A model generated the notes under the pieces. It saw only the letters and a list, made by a program, of their open reading frames with translations, ran no database searches and was not told the DNA's origin. The position numbers were made by a program, and so were the translations under genes. Shown one piece after another: positions 58,801 through 60,430 of a stretch of 64,000 nt of DNA (its first letter is position 1; each line of letters starts with the position of its first letter). Source of the stretch: Cyrtodaria siliqua (lineage: Eukaryota > Mollusca > Bivalvia > Adapedonta > Hiatellidae); assembly GCA_037043455.1 (NCBI GenBank), contig JAWPHD010007136.1, positions 62,001 through 126,000 on the forward strand, given 5' to 3'.

Positions 58801-60101
58801 GCTTTTCAAACTTTAAAGGATGCTTACCTATGATATAAAAATGTGCATATGGATTTGGCATCAGAATCAACCCAGTGTTACCTGAGTCACGGCCTCTTTT
58901 TCGTAAAATGTTATGTTTTACACTGATTGTTTTCAATGAAGGCATTCGTGTCCCATGGACACATTTCTAGTAACCTTCTGTAACAGAAGTCTGTTTTTTT
59001 CACCAATTTTTGCAGAATTTATTTGTCTGTTGAGTCAGTTCTGACTGAGAAATCAGTAATTACAATAAATAATGGATGAAAATATAAATAAAGCATAGTA
59101 TTTTCATATTTACTTAATTGATGAAATTTTACATCTTTCCCATAATGGACAGGCATGGGCCTGTTCCCAATTTTGTGAAAAAAAGCCCTGCATCATGTTC
59201 TTTTTGCTGAAACTACATTCCCATTATGGTCGTGACCGATATCACGAATCTATGTAACTGCATCAGTTTTACAGAGGATGTGTAGTCTTTTATACACAGT
59301 TTGGTGGGAATACTGGATTCAGTATGTCCCTAGACATAACAGCATTCTGTTCAATAAAAAACAATTTTTGTCTTGTTGCAGAATGTAGGTCAAGCTTGAT
59401 TTTCGTCGTCATCCGGTCATTAGTTTAGGAGTCATTGCCTTAAATGATAGAATTTGGTTTCAAGTTAACAACTTAACAACTTAAGAACACTTTTAATAGC
59501 ATATAAATCCCAAATTTTATAGACAGTATTGACATAATAAAGTGCAGATCAAGTTTGAATTTTCAGCTTTATCGCGTCATTAGTTTTAATAATAGTTATT
59601 GCCATTGACTGATAGAAAAGAGGTTAAAAATAAAATGGAGTTTGTTAACAAATAATATTAGGTTATACTGAGACAACAACCTCTGTGAGATGAGATGAAA
59701 GATGAAGTTTCCCATCACATGTGCCTCTACAAGGGAGGGAACCTATGTGGGGCAGAGGTCTTAGCTCCTAAGTCAAGGCCTTATCCGCCGCGCTACTGAG
59801 GCCGTGAAATGTTCGGACTTAAAAAGAACACTGATGTATCAAACTCAAATTTTACGCACAGCGGTGTTCTACATCTTTTGTTGGAACTTCTATTTTGAAG
59901 CGCTTTGATCTAATAATTAATTGATTTCTTGTCACTCTTGTAAGCCAATTGTTTTTATTTGTAGAATTTGCCTTGAAGAGTTTTGACACGGGCTCTGGAA
60001 GGATATCCACCCAGTGTCTGCCCTTCCTACAGTTAGAGTGTGTGCAAATGGACACGTTTAACCCCAATGTTTGGGCACTACATTATCTTAGTATGCAATG
60101 A
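14992..60101 (+). CDS. CTC1: CTC1, CST complex subunit, 21-exon gene model
   Basis: CTC1 is the large subunit of the CTC1-STN1-TEN1 complex. That complex binds single-stranded DNA, recruits DNA polymerase alpha-primase for telomere C-strand fill-in and limits telomerase. The exons join at 15179/16842, 16941/20242, 20359/22939, 23071/24786, 24872/25569, 25760/27584, 27697/33794, 33877/35426, 35503/35942, 36069/37218, 37359/38587, 38727/40477, 41766/42675, 42955/43681, 43790/46262, 46332/48758, 48927/53869, 54129/56358, 56499/57712 and 57856/59965. All phases match, giving 1370 codons with the stop. Vertebrate CTC1 is about 1217 residues; the excess is mainly a low-complexity insertion in exon 40477-41766. 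The N-terminus is incomplete. The assignment rests on ordered residue patterns and was not searched. Introns are 0.1-6.1 kb and repeat-filled. Confidence 0.88.
15465..15640. repeat. Palindromic foldback element
   Basis: Arms of about 75 bases (left 'gaaatagaacatcgtttac', right 'gtaaacgatgttctatttc') with a short GC-richer centre (cgcccttccggctcg). Intronic. Confidence 0.85.
16240..16580. repeat. Dispersed repeat related to the CAGGG-CTTTTTT elements
   Basis: It starts near CAGGACTTTTTTCACC and ends near 'cccaattttcttgaaaaagc'. The interior 'cccccaatttggacagtct' and 'caggcctaggcc' recur at 36790-36900. Boundaries are uncertain. Confidence 0.55.
16842..16941 (+). CDS. CTC1: CTC1 exon, first OB fold continued
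   Basis: Acceptor ccatatag, donor AGAG|GTAATT, phase 0 in and 1 out. It encodes 'VCYSCLREILMMLDKLIIV' then 'TDWRLVHGG', paralleling vertebrate 'VLSCELIDLDLSWLGHLF...RWSYLPP'. Too short to stand out as an open frame; found by phase and similarity. Confidence 0.8.
16942..18047. other. Intron, mostly unassigned
   Basis: A repeat shared with 8925-9060 lies at 17690-17860. A short TA microsatellite lies at 17449-17466. Nothing else is recognised. Confidence 0.5.
18048..18605 (+). mobile_element. P4 element: hairpin start and about 115-bp tandem core
   Basis: It opens with the hairpin GTCCCCCACC ... GGGTGGGGGAC. Three core units contain 'ccaaacttggtatgtg', 'taccaaaataaggtca' and 'tgtgaccttgacc'. 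It ends 'gtcggtgggggactat'. The core holds head-to-tail TGACCT hexamers at 18229-18253. Confidence 0.75.
18873..19132. mobile_element. MITE with GTTACCTGAAC-type inverted termini
   Basis: The left end 'tgtgtggttcaggtaac' is inverted at the right end 'gttacctgaacgacaca'. The outer 'aaggccacataaaa' matches the complement of 'ttttgtttggcct'. The interior 'ccgaccctatt' and 'ttacctacctaccctatt' match the element in the inverted repeat at 9269. Confidence 0.8.
19225..19580. repeat. 85-bp tandem repeat, about 4 copies
   Basis: Unit begins 'catggcttgtaacaatcttt' and includes 'gtgtagcagagagcacactg'. The last copy has a small insertion ('tttatagttctg'). Confidence 0.9.
19700..19785 (-). mobile_element. 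tRNA-like SINE head
   Basis: The minus strand reads 'cttggcctagtggtagagcg' with a downstream 'gtgggttcaatcccctagcg', matching tRNA A and B boxes. The tail was not resolved. Confidence 0.6.
19974..20116. repeat. Palindromic foldback element
   Basis: Left arm 'gaatatcattagtgcctgat' plus 'ccagtttatcagg'. The right arm is the complement ('cctaataaactgg', 'gatcaggcactaacatgata'). The loop is about 60 bases. It lies 125 bases before the next CTC1 exon. Confidence 0.8.
20242..20359 (+). CDS. CTC1: CTC1 exon
   Basis: Acceptor ttctcaagtag, donor CTCAG|GTAGATC, phase 1 in and 2 out. 'LELGACMPVVS' and 'LTSSATLLHLR' parallel vertebrate 'LELWDAPVPVFP' and 'YPESASCLLRLR'. Confidence 0.88.
20473..20690 (+). 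mobile_element. tRNA-derived SINE-like element
   Basis: The head 'tatagcccagtggttatagc' and the B box 'ggttgtggattcaaac' resemble a tRNA. The body to about 20690 is unassigned. Confidence 0.6.
20690..21350. repeat. About 250-bp tandem duplication, 2.x copies
   Basis: Blocks share 'tgtagacagaaatt', 'catatcagcaatgtcccaga' and 'aggtgaactgcgggtgaaca'. The second copy starts near 20930, and a third partial copy ('cggaatatacagcgatgttt') starts near 21330. Confidence 0.85.
21351..22095. other. Intron, unassigned
   Basis: A short 'acttttactgg...gccagtaaaac' repeat (21448-21520) is shared with about 60985-61050. No gene signal. Confidence 0.5.
22101..22465. mobile_element. CAGGG-ended MITE (hAT-like) with 5-bp duplication
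   Basis: Termini CAGGGTTTTTTTT and AAAAAAAGCCCTG are inverted. Flanks TAACT and TAACC differ at one base. The interior is poly-T rich and has no coding capacity. Confidence 0.75.
22477..22795. mobile_element. CAGGGCTGTC MITE (hAT-like), duplication AATGT
   Basis: The inverted termini are CAGGGCTGTCT and AGACAGCCCTG, flanked by exact AATGT at 22472-22476 and 22796-22800. Inside, 'agccggcagccggct' forms a subterminal palindrome. Confidence 0.88.
22939..23071 (+). CDS. CTC1: CTC1 exon, second OB fold start
   Basis: Acceptor tatttctgtag, donor AAG|GTAAGC, phase 2 in and 0 out. 'LHVSVCGKIEAVSELIKVKD' and 'FFIQLLPGVSIVVK' parallel vertebrate '[26 protein letters not shown]...VSIIVQ'. Confidence 0.9.
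23072..23980. other. Intron, no feature recognised
   Basis: The open frame at 23107-23409 runs straight on from the exon into intron sequence and shows no family pattern. Confidence 0.5.
23981..24690 (+). mobile_element. P3 element: ATGCCCCCCGAAGGGCG start, tandem core
   Basis: Core units of about 150-165 bases repeat 'agcatatcttcaaaactact' and 'gcaatgaaacttcacaca'. It ends 'gcatccatcggttctaccga'. A second copy lies at 34712-35360. Confidence 0.85.
24786..24872 (+). CDS. CTC1: CTC1 exon, second OB fold
   Basis: Acceptor tgtgttttcag, donor AAG|GTAAAC, phase 0/0, 29 codons. 'RKELLHWQLFLIPHSLYVIT' parallels vertebrate '[20 protein letters not shown]'. A different frame is longer but lacks this pattern and breaks phase. 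Confidence 0.85.
25140..25372 (+). repeat. P7-type repeat fragment
   Basis: 'cttccgtctgtccatc', 'gaaagctgtgaaatttg' and 'acatgttcattatc' recur at 32400-32640 and in 33350-33720. Confidence 0.65.
25569..25760 (+). CDS. CTC1: CTC1 exon
   Basis: Acceptor tttgttaacag, phase 0/0, 64 codons. 'CRVYTVTERSQLLT' parallels vertebrate 'HVWMTSQSSRLLLL'. The donor CGG|GTGCAGTAC is weak. It is chosen because the phase fits and the next exon then continues the vertebrate order. A long poorly conserved linker with many charged residues ends the exon. Confidence 0.82.
25761..26361. other. Intron, no feature recognised
   Basis: Contains a G-rich tract at about 26130-26165 (gtggggggtgggttggggtg). Otherwise AT-rich. 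Confidence 0.5.
26362..26664 (+). mobile_element. AAAGGGACAC MITE, intact
   Basis: It starts TTTAAAGGGACACATGGCA and ends AAGATTGCCATGTGTCCCTTTAA. The termini are inverted, with no ORF. It serves as the reference copy for the split element at 11493/14943 and others. Confidence 0.9.
26785..27000 (-). mobile_element. AAAGGGACAC MITE, truncated, opposite orientation
   Basis: It begins 'ttaaagggacacacggcaat' followed by complementary-orientation interior ('agaatagtatcaagcaattt'). The other terminus is lost. Confidence 0.7.
27255..27557 (+). mobile_element. AAAGGGACAC MITE ending 26 bases before a CTC1 exon
   Basis: It matches 26362-26664 along its length, with a degraded left end ('aaaagaaaacggcaatcatg') and right end 'attgccgtgtggccctttaa'. 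The next exon starts at 27584. Confidence 0.8.
27584..27697 (+). CDS. CTC1: CTC1 exon
   Basis: Acceptor tatttacag, donor AAG|GTATTC, phase 0/0, 38 codons. 'GKISQVLDSSFGVYELDTEV' parallels vertebrate '[20 protein letters not shown]', including the 'YELD' core. Confidence 0.92.
27870..28440. repeat. Foldback element with an internal triplet repeat
   Basis: Three units of about 72 bases ('cgatgttatcgaagtctaac') near 28090-28265 are followed by an inverted copy to 28355 ('acatcgcaaaaaatgaaaaa'). The left edge 'ttaggccaaataaaatgcgt' plus 'gtaacccgacc' resembles the MITE at 18873. Confidence 0.7.
28441..29510. other. Intron, no feature recognised
   Basis: AT-rich sequence without repeats, tRNA or coding pattern that I can see. 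Confidence 0.5.
29511..30290. repeat. 27-bp minisatellite, about 28 copies
   Basis: Unit 'tatcctggtcattttgtgaa' plus 'gactcgc', with some 22-23-base units lacking 'tcgc'. Because 27 is divisible by 3, both strands stay open for about 150 codons (SFCEDSLSW / MTRIASLHK). It lies within the 6.1-kb intron between 27697 and 33794. Confidence 0.95.
30655..30910 (+). mobile_element. Dispersed repeat R9
   Basis: Shares 'ttatattagcaggatttta', 'ttttaattttacaatatgca' and the closing hairpin 'cataccccagccaac'/'gttggatggggtatg' with 49166-49405. Likely non-autonomous; termini not fully defined. Confidence 0.75.
31015..31265 (+). mobile_element. tRNA-derived SINE, family B
   Basis: Head 'ctgtggccgagcggttaaca' (A box) and 'gggtacgaatcccac' (B box). 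The body has 'gtacagtactggttctaccc'. The tail is rich in CAAA repeats. Copies: 38790-39050 (+) and 49705-49945 (-). Confidence 0.88.
31270..31911 (+). mobile_element. P1 element, 5'-truncated
   Basis: It begins inside the core ('gaaacttcacaggaatgttg') directly after the SINE and ends with the conserved CAAGGTCATTGACCTCTTGTT. Confidence 0.85.
31912..32645. repeat. P8 and P7 repeat fragments
   Basis: 31925-32150 holds P8 text ('gttcccaaacttcatataca'). 32400-32640 holds P7 text ('gacgatttccgtctgtccat'). The rest is AT-rich. Confidence 0.55.
32650..33350 (+). mobile_element. P2 element, core A units
   Basis: Opens with 'acgagttgtctgtctgtccg'. Four units share 'aatatcaatgaaagctcgga', 'aagttcgaaaaccagcc' and 'agttatggccctt'. 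One unit has a small internal duplication at 32940-32985. Confidence 0.8.
33351..33725 (+). repeat. P7-type tandem units
   Basis: Three units of about 130-150 bases with 'attatcccccttt' and 'cgaaagctatgaaaattgg' variants. Confidence 0.65.
33794..33877 (+). CDS. CTC1: CTC1 exon
   Basis: Acceptor tgttggacag (after another possible acceptor at 33778), donor CAG|GTTAGT, phase 0/0, 28 codons. 'FGSLQVGDEIIVHNAHY' parallels vertebrate 'LRRVMRPGVCLQLQDVHLL'. The upstream acceptor is rejected because it breaks phase. Confidence 0.88.
34118..34345. repeat. 59-bp tandem repeat, 4 copies
   Basis: Unit includes 'atatgtaaatggcttattga' and 'gggaagtaacttggcacaca'. Copies are nearly identical. Confidence 0.92.
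34500..34592. repeat. Short palindromic element
   Basis: Arms 'atttcgagg...caagactattgta' and 'tacaatagtcttg...cctcgaaat' around a loop of about 25 bases. Confidence 0.8.
34712..35362 (+). mobile_element. P3 element
   Basis: Starts 'atgctccccaagggcgagca', carries about four core units, and ends 'gcatccatcggttctactga'. It matches 23981-24690. The next CTC1 exon starts 64 bases after it. Confidence 0.85.
35426..35503 (+). CDS. CTC1: CTC1 exon
   Basis: Acceptor gatatttcag, donor ACG|GTAAAG, phase 0/0, 26 codons. 'KLTMYCCMPSCVKMISHSSQ' parallels vertebrate '[20 protein letters not shown]'. The last 24 bases and donor are duplicated 30 bases downstream, where a second GT (35534) stays in frame. 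Confidence 0.82.
35942..36069 (+). CDS. CTC1: CTC1 exon
   Basis: Acceptor ccttttttcag, donor CAGAG|GTACGC, phase 0 in and 2 out. 'MYRYLYPMSQDKLDFIYHVR' parallels vertebrate '[20 protein letters not shown]' in charge and hydrophobic spacing. Confidence 0.8.
36300..36422 (+). mobile_element. SINE family A, 5'-truncated
   Basis: Matches the 3' part of 11076-11349 ('cgtgcacgaaaattgcctgg', 'gttggtgcgactataaaatc') and ends in AATTC repeats. Confidence 0.85.
36423..37217. other. Intron with repeat fragments
   Basis: 36790-36900 matches the interior of 16240-16580. The remainder is unassigned. Confidence 0.5.
37218..37359 (+). CDS. CTC1: CTC1 exon
   Basis: Acceptor attattcag, donor GAA|GTAAGA, phase 2 in and 0 out. 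'IVEQLFAVIMSMAVLSWQRK' continues the helical segment aligned to vertebrate 'ALEELACKLCPHVL'. The rest is a weakly conserved linker. Confidence 0.8.
37500..37590 (-). mobile_element. tRNA-like SINE head fragment
   Basis: The minus strand has 'ggggctgtggtataatggtc' and a degraded B box, suggesting a SINE remnant. Confidence 0.45.
37725..38025 (+). mobile_element. SINE-tail family C
   Basis: Shares 'ccatctcgctcaaatcac', 'ggctccagcgtaaat', 'aatttgcagcaactctgc' and the tail 'ttggtgcgccttaaaacccc' with 61595-61880; a more diverged copy is at 61065-61275. An apparent 36-codon exon inside it is produced by this repeat. Confidence 0.85.
38026..38586. other. Intron, no feature recognised
   Basis: AT-rich, without an identified repeat. 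Confidence 0.5.
38587..38727 (+). CDS. CTC1: CTC1 exon
   Basis: Acceptor gtatgttccag, donor CAG|GTAGGT, phase 0/0, 47 codons. 'PKYVTVGGVIEAMEPTVGTT' and 'RWQYKRQESLGQ' lie where vertebrate CTC1 has the linker before the central OB fold. The frame stays open upstream, but an earlier start would break phase. Confidence 0.75.
38775..39050 (+). mobile_element. SINE family B, degenerate copy
   Basis: Carries 'caccgctgtgagtttaaatc', 'gtatacagtactggtttta' and 'gtgctggaaattacgtaaaa', matching 31015-31265. Confidence 0.8.
39270..39400. repeat. Palindromic foldback element
   Basis: Arms 'ctcattcattattgaattta' and its complement 'aataatttcaataatgaatg', with a 'gaggctcttgccgagc' centre. Confidence 0.82.
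39515..40140 (+). mobile_element. P2 element, core A units
   Basis: About four units of roughly 165 bases ('aagacgatagggcttcgatt', 'ttagttaaaaatgctatatt'). The start 'atgccgagttgtccgttgtc' matches other P2 starts. Confidence 0.82.
40185..40370 (+). repeat. P8 repeat fragment
   Basis: 'cgtcacgtaacacattt', 'gttcccaaactttatataca' and 'ttcatcaccttcagtgatag' recur near 56640-56805. Confidence 0.7.
40477..41766 (+). CDS. CTC1: CTC1 large exon: central OB fold plus disordered expansion
   Basis: Acceptor ctttgacag, donor AAAAAG|GTATTA, phase 0/0, 430 codons. 'VLVGILDLSETSGQPVLHD' and 'TTGTVSAVI' match vertebrate 'VLLGVLVASS...LQLRDQSGSLPCLLL', and 'CICFSLKDVVVLGK' matches 'VYVQFFLADALILP'. Between them lie a Cys-rich loop (about residues 28-85 of the exon) and, from about residue 130 to 405, a Ser/Lys/Glu-rich stretch with no fold I recognise. 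It ends 'FCAECLVLKVDQKK'. It is far longer than the equivalent vertebrate region. Confidence 0.93.
41935..42180. repeat. Tandem-core element fragment
   Basis: 'gctagagttatggccctttt' and 'cgatgatggtcatatat' resemble P2/P6 cores; no termini found. Confidence 0.5.
42340..42497. repeat. Palindromic foldback element
   Basis: Left 'cattccatataa' and 'gaattattttaa' arms invert on the right ('ttaaaataattc', 'ttatatggaatg'). The centre is 'gagccttctggcaag'. Confidence 0.75.
42675..42955 (+). CDS. CTC1: CTC1 exon
   Basis: Acceptor tttctttttcag, donor ATGGA|GTAAGT, phase 0 in and 2 out. 'IMIFFQNAAVKWYSLLHNDT' and 'FYKLSVP' match vertebrate '[26 protein letters not shown]' closely. The end 'DWTNTAFSDILAME' parallels 'SLPESSLTDLLSDN'. 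Confidence 0.95.
43407..43575. repeat. 21-bp tandem repeat
   Basis: Unit 'ttgaaaattcaagttcatat' plus g, about 7-8 units with drift; 106 bases before the next exon. Confidence 0.88.
43681..43790 (+). CDS. CTC1: CTC1 exon
   Basis: Acceptor catttttttag, donor TATG|GTAAGG, phase 2 in and 1 out. 'FSGEFVSIVGIIINRSLVSP' parallels vertebrate '[20 protein letters not shown]'. Confidence 0.9.
43793..43960 (+). mobile_element. tRNA-derived SINE, family D
   Basis: Head 'gtgtggtctagtggcagagt', B box 'gtgggtttgatccccgcc', body '...agtactgtttctacccagga'. It starts within a few bases of the CTC1 exon's donor. An opposite-strand copy is at 47232-47370. Confidence 0.88.
43986..44925. mobile_element. CAGGGCTTTTTT MITE (hAT-like), duplication TGTGG
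   Basis: Termini CAGGGCTTTTTT and AAAAAAGCCCTG with exact TGTGG flanks (43981-43985, 44926-44930). 940 bases, no transposase frame. Confidence 0.88.
44939..45410 (+). mobile_element. tRNA-derived SINE, family E, long
   Basis: Head 'gctgagcagtggatagcatg' with 'cttgggtctctcc'. The body contains 'ccttgggcaagacacttccc' and four 'cggttcccggcttcctatgt' repeats. The tail 'ttcctgttggcaccatataa' plus 'gttggtacgccgtaaaacc' matches family C. Related opposite-strand copies lie at 57285 and 59690. Confidence 0.8.
45557..45987. mobile_element. CAGGGTTGCCAGCA MITE, no clear duplication
   Basis: Termini CAGGGTTGCCAGCA and TGCTGCCAACCCTG are inverted. Flanks CAATT and TAAAT do not match. The interior repeats 'gtcagggaaa(a/t)' text. 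Confidence 0.7.
46262..46332 (+). CDS. CTC1: CTC1 exon
   Basis: Donor ATTCAG|GTAATA, phase 1 in and 0 out, 23 codons. 'CTKLQVQAVEGKDSIQ' parallels vertebrate 'CVKLTVALETAECEF'. The acceptor is ambiguous: ttttgaag (46261) or ttttggag (46270) both keep the frame and differ by three codons. Confidence 0.75.
46333..46938. other. Intron, AAAGGGACAC scrap only
   Basis: 46352-46385 has 'aagggatacaaggcaatctt', a lone MITE terminus. The rest is unassigned. Confidence 0.5.
46939..47487 (-). mobile_element. AAAGGGACAC MITE carrying a SINE
   Basis: Starts 'taaagcgacacatggcaatc' and ends 'caagattgccgtttgtccct'. It is reverse to 26362 and split by the SINE at 47232-47370. Confidence 0.8.
47232..47370 (-). 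mobile_element. SINE family D, minus strand, nested in the MITE
   Basis: The minus strand has 'gctgtggtctagtggtagag', 'gtgggttcgatccccgtcat' and '...actggttctacccaggaag', matching 43793-43960. Confidence 0.85.
47540..47785. mobile_element. MITE-like element with GAATTACCAACCATTCTT termini
   Basis: The left 'ggaattaccaaccattctt' inverts to the right 'aagaatggttggtgaattc', with further arm pairing inside ('tcatgaacgtcataa' / 'ttatgaacgtttat'). Confidence 0.75.
47875..48240. repeat. Dispersed repeat shared with 50070-50330
   Basis: 'acccattcaactgggaaaat', 'aagagcaatattgtat' and 'aacacattaccatgtataca' recur at the second site. Termini undefined. Confidence 0.7.
48360..48430 (+). mobile_element. 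LTR-end-like sequence with primer-binding-like motif
   Basis: 'ctggctgcacatttttctaa' and 'ccctgttacattt' precede TGGCACCCAACAGGGGACC. This resembles the TGGCGCCC.AACAGGGGAC class of tRNA-Lys-type primer sites. Only a remnant is present. Confidence 0.4.
48548..48655 (+). mobile_element. tRNA-like sequence fused to a second LTR-end-like copy
   Basis: 'gaccggttagctcagtcggt' and 'ccaggttcgagccccggtc' give an acceptor pairing and T arm. The D stem and anticodon loop (no T at position 33) are degraded, so it is unlikely to be a working tRNA. It runs straight into 'tggctgcacatttttctagc', the same text as 48373-48393. Confidence 0.6.
48758..48927 (+). CDS. CTC1: CTC1 exon
   Basis: Acceptor tttttttgcag, donor ATGAA|GTAAGT, phase 0 in and 2 out. 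'GLVPGSMVCFTSLERKVSKS' then 'GNIYCRYVPLSSVHV' matches vertebrate '[35 protein letters not shown]' nearly column by column. This is the clearest diagnostic exon. Confidence 0.97.
49057..49165. repeat. 20-bp tandem repeat, about 5 copies
   Basis: Unit 'ttcattacgtggtcccgcct', one copy shortened; flows directly into R9. Confidence 0.88.
49166..49410 (+). mobile_element. Dispersed repeat R9, second copy
   Basis: Matches 30655-30910 to the closing hairpin 'cataccccagccaac'...'gatggggtatg'. Confidence 0.75.
49705..49945 (-). mobile_element. SINE family B, minus strand
   Basis: The minus strand starts 'ctccgtggcagagtggttaa', with B box 'cgggttctaatctcac' and body 'gtacagtactggctctaccc', matching 31015-31265. 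Confidence 0.88.
50070..50330. repeat. Dispersed repeat, second copy of 47875-48240
   Basis: Shares 'acccattcagttgggaaaat', 'aaagcaatattgtatg' and 'acacattaccatgtgcacat'. Confidence 0.7.
50412..52390. repeat. 37-bp minisatellite interrupted by an insertion
   Basis: Unit 'gagacattaggagttatatt' plus 'tggcatgaccttcacct'. Two full units precede 50494 and about nine follow 52070. The array is otherwise continuous. Confidence 0.93.
50494..52070. mobile_element. 1.58-kb CAGGG-ended element (hAT-like), duplication ATTAG
   Basis: Termini CAGGGGTCTGGAAAT and ATTTCCGGAGCCCTG are inverted with few mismatches. ATTAG flanks both sides (50489-50493, 52071-52075) inside the 37-bp array. A perfect palindrome ACTTGCCCAGGGCAAGT lies near the left end, and 'cacttgcccggggc' lies near the right. 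No transposase frame. Confidence 0.92.
52440..52880. repeat. About 215-bp tandem duplication
   Basis: Both copies contain 'cataaggtgactgacatgaa'-like, 'aatataactactgatt' and 'attgtatacagtata' text. Confidence 0.8.
52881..53868. other. Intron, no feature recognised
   Basis: A 38-base duplication ('tataaaaaacctgtttgaaa') lies at 53520-53585. Nothing else. Confidence 0.5.
53869..54129 (+). CDS. CTC1: CTC1 exon with zinc-ribbon-like Cys cluster
   Basis: Acceptor ttactttttcag, donor GCAAG|GTCAGT, phase 2 in and 2 out. 'DIPLPKQRLVEMWQQP' parallels vertebrate 'SVPLPHIYLAELLQGG'. 'SLKCVCDNCGSMV' and 'SCCTNVGCNGG' match '[25 protein letters not shown]', the Cys pairs expected of the metal site in the C-terminal OB fold. 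Confidence 0.95.
54145..55025 (+). mobile_element. P1 element, 5'-truncated, 15 bases after an exon
   Basis: It begins within a core half-unit ('cgactacttcctgaaaatta') just downstream of the CTC1 donor and ends CAAGGTCATTGACCTCTTGTT. Confidence 0.85.
55026..55135 (+). repeat. P8 repeat fragment
   Basis: 'gttcccaaacttcatgtaca' then 'gtgatcatctacagtgatag'; follows the P1 end directly, as at 31912. Confidence 0.65.
55214..56055. mobile_element. CAGGG-ended element (hAT-like), duplication TAGGG
   Basis: Termini CAGGGCTCGAATTTA and TAATTTCTACCCCTG are inverted. TAGGG flanks both sides (55209-55213, 56056-56060). A G homopolymer of about 30 lies at 55841-55869. No coding frame. Confidence 0.88.
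56358..56499 (+). CDS. CTC1: CTC1 exon
   Basis: Acceptor cattttcag, donor CAACAG|GTATGA, phase 2 in and 0 out. 'VIIDDSTSVAIV' and 'LSHDQWACLEGEVNLVGEVF' match vertebrate 'LLVEDGTAEAVV' and '[20 protein letters not shown]'. Confidence 0.96.
56530..56810 (+). repeat. P8 repeat
   Basis: Shares 'cgtcacgtgccatcgc', 'accagttttgactgggtttt' and 'ttcatcaccttcagtgatag' with 40185-40370. Confidence 0.7.
56940..57610 (+). mobile_element. P5 tandem-core element with a nested SINE
   Basis: Start 'atgtccgtagggacgtatta' and end 'gacgggcatatatgtcccgc'. Two core units have 'aataacttccacatt' or 'ctaataactttcaagc'. The SINE at 57285-57542 is inserted inside. Confidence 0.65.
57285..57542 (-). mobile_element. 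tRNA-derived SINE, family E, minus strand
   Basis: The minus strand starts 'gggctggcgtggcgcagtcg' then 'gtgttcttgggcaagacact', and later 'aagaaccataggaatctatt', matching the 44939 body. Confidence 0.82.
57712..57856 (+). CDS. CTC1: CTC1 exon
   Basis: Acceptor tttcttttcag, donor GATG|GTAAGA, phase 0 in and 1 out. 'ERFVYKLCDNRLIKQTWVMT' parallels vertebrate '[20 protein letters not shown]'. Confidence 0.93.
57985..58353. repeat. 33-bp minisatellite, about 10 copies
   Basis: Unit 'tcatggtcatgatactgaaa' plus 'ctatacattccca'. It resumes in diverged form after the insertion (59191-59235). Confidence 0.92.
58354..59190. mobile_element. CAGGGCTTTTTT element (hAT-like), duplication CATCA, inside the 33-bp array
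   Basis: Left end TAGGGCTTTTTT (first base changed) and right end AAAAAAAGCCCTG, with CATCA at 58349-58353 and 59191-59195. The interior carries three units of about 150 bases (P6: 'aaggatgcttacctatgatg', 'gtattaccggagttatggca'), a tandem core within a MITE. Confidence 0.88.
59196..59689. other. Intron, no feature recognised
   Basis: AT-rich; two weakly similar stretches with 'caagcttgattttcgtcgtc' and 'caagtttgaattttcagctt'. Confidence 0.45.
59690..59810 (-). mobile_element. tRNA-like SINE fragment, minus strand
   Basis: The minus strand has 'acggcctcagtagcgcggcg' and a degraded body; related to the 57285 copy. Confidence 0.55.
59965..60101 (+). CDS. CTC1: CTC1 terminal exon
   Basis: Acceptor tttatttgtag, phase 1 in, stop TGA at 60099-60101. 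'CLPFLQLECVQMDTFNP' parallels vertebrate 'ELPFLTHVNPRLRLSCLS'. The last dozen residues differ from vertebrates. The coding end is repeated downstream, so the true stop may vary between alleles. Confidence 0.9.
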
Positions 60102-60430
60102 CATGTAGTTAACAGAGAAGGGAAAACCGGTAATACAACTTCAAGTTAGAGTGCGTACAAGTGGACACGTTTAACCCCAGTGTTTGGGCACTACATTATC
60201 TTAGTATGGAATGACATGAGAAAGGGAAACCAGTATCACAACTTCAAGTTAGAGTGCGTACAAGTGGACACATTTAACTCCAGTGTTTGGGCACAAATGG
60301 ACACATTTAACCCCAGTGTTTGGGCACAAATGGACACATTTAACCCCAGTGTAACCCCGTGTTTGGGCACAAATGGACACATTTAACCCCAGTGTTTGGG
60401 CACTACATCATCTTAGTATGGAATAACTCA
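60020..60430 (+). repeat. Duplications of the CTC1 terminal coding segment
   Basis: A unit of about 108 bases ('ttagagtgcgtacaagtgga', 'tttaaccccagtgtttggg', 'cactacattatcttagtatg') starts at about 60030, 60147 and 60249. A shorter 30-bp subunit ('caaatggacacatttaaccc') is then amplified to 60400. Confidence 0.92.
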
